The translations under genes were made by a program, and so were the position numbers. A stretch of 34,564 nt of DNA, taken from positions 1-34,564 of the forward strand of contig CAYFIY010000014.1 in NCBI GenBank assembly GCA_964343275.1. The letters are read 5' to 3'. Origin of the DNA: Hadarchaeum sp964343275 (lineage in GTDB: Archaea; Hadarchaeota; Hadarchaeia; Hadarchaeales; Hadarchaeaceae). Positions 32,581 through 34,564 of the stretch are shown piece after piece; position 1 is the first letter of the stretch; every line of letters starts with the position of its first letter. Below the pieces are notes generated by a model. That model was not told where the DNA came from and made no database searches. It was given only the letters and a program-made list of their open reading frames with translations.

Positions 32581-33209
32581 GCGAACTTTTAGAGATCGTG
32601 ATCAGATCTCTTTGGATATCGGGCACTGCTTTGCTATTATCAATAATATGGAGTTTACCAATTGCTCTAGCTCTGGGCTTGAAAAAATTCAGGGGCAGGG
32701 GTTCATTGATAAGCTTTTTTAATGCCATGTTGGGCATACCAACAGTAGCCCTCGGCCTAATTTTGTATTTAATACTATCACAGCATGGGGCGCTCGGATT
32801 TCTAAGCCTACTTTATACACCTTCAGCTATAATGATAGGACAATCAATCCTCATTACCCCGATAGCGGTAAGTTTGCTGATAAACACCATTGAAACGATC
32901 GACCCAAAAATCAGGGATCTAGCTCGGACACTAGGCGCCTCAGATCGTCAAGCCTCAATAACTGTTTTGAAAGAGGCAAGAAAGGGATGTATTCTGGCCG
33001 GAATAGCTGCCTTCAATCGAGGCGTTGCAGAGCTAGGTATAGCTCTAATGCTGGGGGGTAATATCGCCGGATTTACCAGAGTAATGACGACCCAGATATC
33101 GCTGGGCATAAGTCGGGGGGAAATCCTGCTTTCGATGCAGGCAACTGTAATTCTTCTGGTGATTGTGTTTGTATTGACGTATATTGCTAACTTTCTGGGG
33201 AGGCGCTAA
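32577..33209 (+). CDS. tupB: Tungstate ABC transporter permease (TupB-like)
   Basis: An integral membrane permease of about 210 residues with five to six hydrophobic helices (for example ISGTALLLSIIWSLPIALAL). The cytoplasmic ATPase-contact loop, LARTLGASDRQASITVLKEA, is followed by a Gly as in the EAA motif. The ATG at 32577 overlaps the tupA stop; the open frame extends to an ATG at 32535, but those extra residues are polar and unlike the family. The next gene follows with no gap. Confidence 0.9.
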   Translation: MSELLEIVIRSLWISGTALLLSIIWSLPIALALGLKKFRGRGSLISFFNAMLGIPTVALGLILYLILSQHGALGFLSLLYTPSAIMIGQSILITPIAVSLLINTIETIDPKIRDLARTLGASDRQASITVLKEARKGCILAGIAAFNRGVAELGIALMLGGNIAGFTRVMTTQISLGISRGEILLSMQATVILLVIVFVLTYIANFLGRR

Positions 33210-33929
33210 ATGGGCAAGCTTGTGGAGCTAAAAGATATAAAGCACAGATATGACGGAGATTACGTTCTTAAGGGAATAAATTTGGAGATAGACGAGGGCA
33301 AGATATTATCTATAATCGGTCACAACGGTGCTGGCAAGACCACACTCCTTAGAATACTGGCAATGCTAGAAAAACCATCTAGTGGGAACGTTCTCTATAG
33401 AGATTATGGAGTCAAGGAACACAATCTTGTCCGATTAAGGCGTGAGATAACTATGGTCTTCCAACTTCCAGTGCTTTTCAACACAACTGTTTTCAATAAC
33501 ATAGCTTATGGGTTAAGATTGCGTGAAAGATCGAGTGAAAAAGTGTTCAAGAAAGTTGAGGATGCTCTCAAAGCTGTGGGATTGACTAATTTCAGCAGGA
33601 GAAGGGCGATGAAATTATCTGGCGGGGAACAACAACGTGTGATCCTAGCTCGAGCTCTGGCATTGGAGCCAAGACTTCTGCTCCTGGACGAACCGACCGC
33701 AAACTTGGACCCATCAAACATACTGATAGTTGAAAACATAATCAAGAAACTAAAGGGCAGGACCACGGCGGTTGTGGCCACCCACAACATGTTCCAGGCC
33801 AGAAGAATCTCCGATAAGGTTGGCTGTTTACTCAATGGTGTTTTGATAGATATTGGCAAAACTAACGATCTATTTAATCACCCGAAAGATGAACGCACAA
33901 AAAGGTTCATCGGAGGGGAACTATTCTGA
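33210..33929 (+). CDS. tupC: Tungstate ABC transporter ATP-binding protein (TupC-like)
   Basis: The 239-residue ATPase has Walker A GHNGAGKTT (residues 37-45), the Q-loop in TMVFQLP, the signature LSGGEQQR, Walker B LLLLDEPTANLDPS and the switch His in VVATHNM. It has no C-terminal molybdate-binding (MOP) domain, consistent with Tup-type transporters. It is the last gene of the tupABC operon. Confidence 0.93.
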   Translation: MGKLVELKDIKHRYDGDYVLKGINLEIDEGKILSIIGHNGAGKTTLLRILAMLEKPSSGNVLYRDYGVKEHNLVRLRREITMVFQLPVLFNTTVFNNIAYGLRLRERSSEKVFKKVEDALKAVGLTNFSRRRAMKLSGGEQQRVILARALALEPRLLLLDEPTANLDPSNILIVENIIKKLKGRTTAVVATHNMFQARRISDKVGCLLNGVLIDIGKTNDLFNHPKDERTKRFIGGELF

Positions 33930-33955
33930 ATTTCCGAAAAAGATGTTCGACCAAT

Positions 33956-33975
33956 AAGTTATGCCGCGATAACTT
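33956..33975. terminator. Seven-base-pair inverted repeat after tupC
   Basis: AAGTTAT and ATAACTT flank the six-base loop GCCGCG. The repeat starts 27 bases after the tupC stop and ends 15 bases before the next gene. It could be a weak terminator of the transporter operon, or an operator for the following RAM-domain gene. There is only a short T run after it. Confidence 0.35.
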
Positions 33976-33990
33976 TAATGGAGATGGCGC

Positions 33991-34173
33991 ATGCACGCAA
34001 TAGCTTATATCTACACCGACATGGGCAAACCATTAAAACTACTACAGGCGGTAAAAAAAAAAATCAATGAAGTTCATATGGCATATACGACCACATGTAG
34101 GTTTGATAGCATAGCAAGGTTCGAGGCTAAATATTTGAAGACCATTGGCGATGCCGTCGTGAGCAAGATATAA
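33991..34173 (+). CDS. RAM (Lrp/AsnC ligand-binding) domain, probably truncated by a frameshift
   Basis: The 60-codon frame (MHAIAYIYTDMGKPLKLLQA, then VKKKINEVHMAYTTTCRFDS, then ARFEAKYLKTIGDAVVSKI) matches the first three quarters of a stand-alone RAM domain, whose usual length is 75-85 residues. It stops at TAA just where the last turn and strand should follow. The next frame (+1) is open from there to a TAA at 34235-34237 and reads TEISPMVSADFINN, a plausible end for such a domain. The sequence therefore looks like a single-base frameshift, either real or a sequencing error. It is downstream of tupABC and is the second RAM-only gene in the window. Confidence 0.65.
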   Translation: MHAIAYIYTDMGKPLKLLQAVKKKINEVHMAYTTTCRFDSIARFEAKYLKTIGDAVVSKI

Positions 34174-34313
34174 CAGATTTTTGCTGAGGCATACTGAAAT
34201 CTCACCCATGGTCTCAGCTGACTTTATCAACAATTAAAACCAAGACCTGATGGTGTGTAATCGTTAATGTTACTTTAAGTCTGGTTAATGGTTTTCATTC
34301 AGGTGAGGAGTAG

Positions 34314-34564
34314 ATGGTAGAAATTAGATTTTTGGGATCTGGAGGCGGCCGCTTTCAAACTGTCGAGCAACGGTTCAAAACCGGCGGATTCCGAATTCAT
34401 GCAGACACTAATGTACACGTGGATCCTGGACCTGGAGCGCTCTTGCTAACTCACCAATACGGATTGAACCCTACAAATCTGAACGGGATAATCGTCACAC
34501 ATTGCCATCCGGATCACTATACTGATGCGGAGGTATTGATAGAAGCCATGACTAAATATTCGAG
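34314..34564 (+). CDS. MBL-fold metallohydrolase (3' end outside the window)
   Basis: An ATG at 34314, with AGGTGAGG upstream, opens a frame that continues to the window edge (83 codons visible). It begins MVEIRFLGSGGGRFQT, has GGFRIHADTNVHVDPGPGAL, and contains the metallo-beta-lactamase motif THCHPDHYTD (H-x-H-x-D-H form, with Cys between the first two His). This resembles a widespread archaeal group of MBL-fold hydrolases related to RNase Z and PqqB-like proteins. The substrate is unknown. Confidence 0.85.
   Translation, partial: MVEIRFLGSGGGRFQTVEQRFKTGGFRIHADTNVHVDPGPGALLLTHQYGLNPTNLNGIIVTHCHPDHYTDAEVLIEAMTKYS

Noticed and set aside
1..34564. tRNA and rRNA genes
   Set aside because: I looked for T-arm patterns (GTTCRANNC) in the gaps on both strands. 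The few matches lie inside protein genes and lack acceptor-stem pairing.

Overview
The window is a chromosomal segment of an archaeon. It is built from archaeal information-processing genes: exosome Rrp4/Rrp41/Rrp42, SBDS, proteasome alpha, RpoP, eL43, eL15, eS1, uS15, prefoldin beta, RNase P Pop5, KEOPS subunits, Taw1 and a Brix protein. It carries both O-phosphoseryl-tRNA synthetase (SepRS) and the rare methanogen-type seryl-tRNA synthetase (SerS2). Together with a methylamine-type methyltransferase/corrinoid protein pair and a tungstate transporter, this points to a methanogen or to an uncultured lineage with methyl or C1 metabolism, such as a Bathyarchaeia-like group. That placement is inference. 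Kae1 and Bud32 are separate genes rather than fused. Starts are often TTG or GTG and many genes overlap by 1-11 bases.

Layout. (1) Bases 1-3735: a corrinoid protein and a non-pyrrolysine MtmB-like methyltransferase (146-2231), a small zinc-ribbon gene, an endonuclease V homologue that lacks one catalytic Asp, and a PPC-domain protein. (2) 3744-6489: a frameshifted remnant, then SepRS, translin and a stand-alone RAM-domain protein on the minus strand. (3) 6490-7503: no intact gene, but a decayed membrane-protein gene on minus and a decayed low-complexity reading frame on plus. (4) 7504-14663: one long minus-strand superoperon psmA-sbds-rrp4-rrp41-rrp42-eL43-rpoP-brix-pcc1-pfdB-DHH-taw1. (5) 14913-18099: an acetamidase-family gene on plus interrupts the usual eL15-COG1325-(rpp30)-pop5-psmA order, and rpp30 is missing. 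(6) 18194-24070: Ygr210-type GTPase, small archaeal protein, GlmU-like enzyme, a remnant, an Ldh_2-family dehydrogenase and GlmM. (7) 24093-31449: the block kae1-bud32-XTPase-uS15-DHH nuclease-pcc1 paralogue-[small ORF, remnant]-serS2-eS1, all minus strand. (8) 31633-34564: tungstate ABC transporter tupABC, an apparently frameshifted RAM-domain gene, and the start of an MBL-fold hydrolase.

How the genes work together. GlmM and the GlmU-like enzyme form the last steps to UDP-GlcNAc. Kae1, Bud32 and the two Pcc1-family proteins belong to the t6A-synthesising KEOPS complex; Cgi121 is not here. SepRS implies tRNA-dependent cysteine synthesis with SepCysS elsewhere. TupABC would supply tungstate for formate or formylmethanofuran dehydrogenases or aldehyde oxidoreductases, none of which lie here.

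The most notable element is the methyltransferase pair. The MtmB-like protein is one uninterrupted frame with ordinary residues where classical MtmB has pyrrolysine, so its substrate may differ from monomethylamine. Several intergenic gaps hold recognisably protein-like frames broken by stops, which points to ongoing gene decay.
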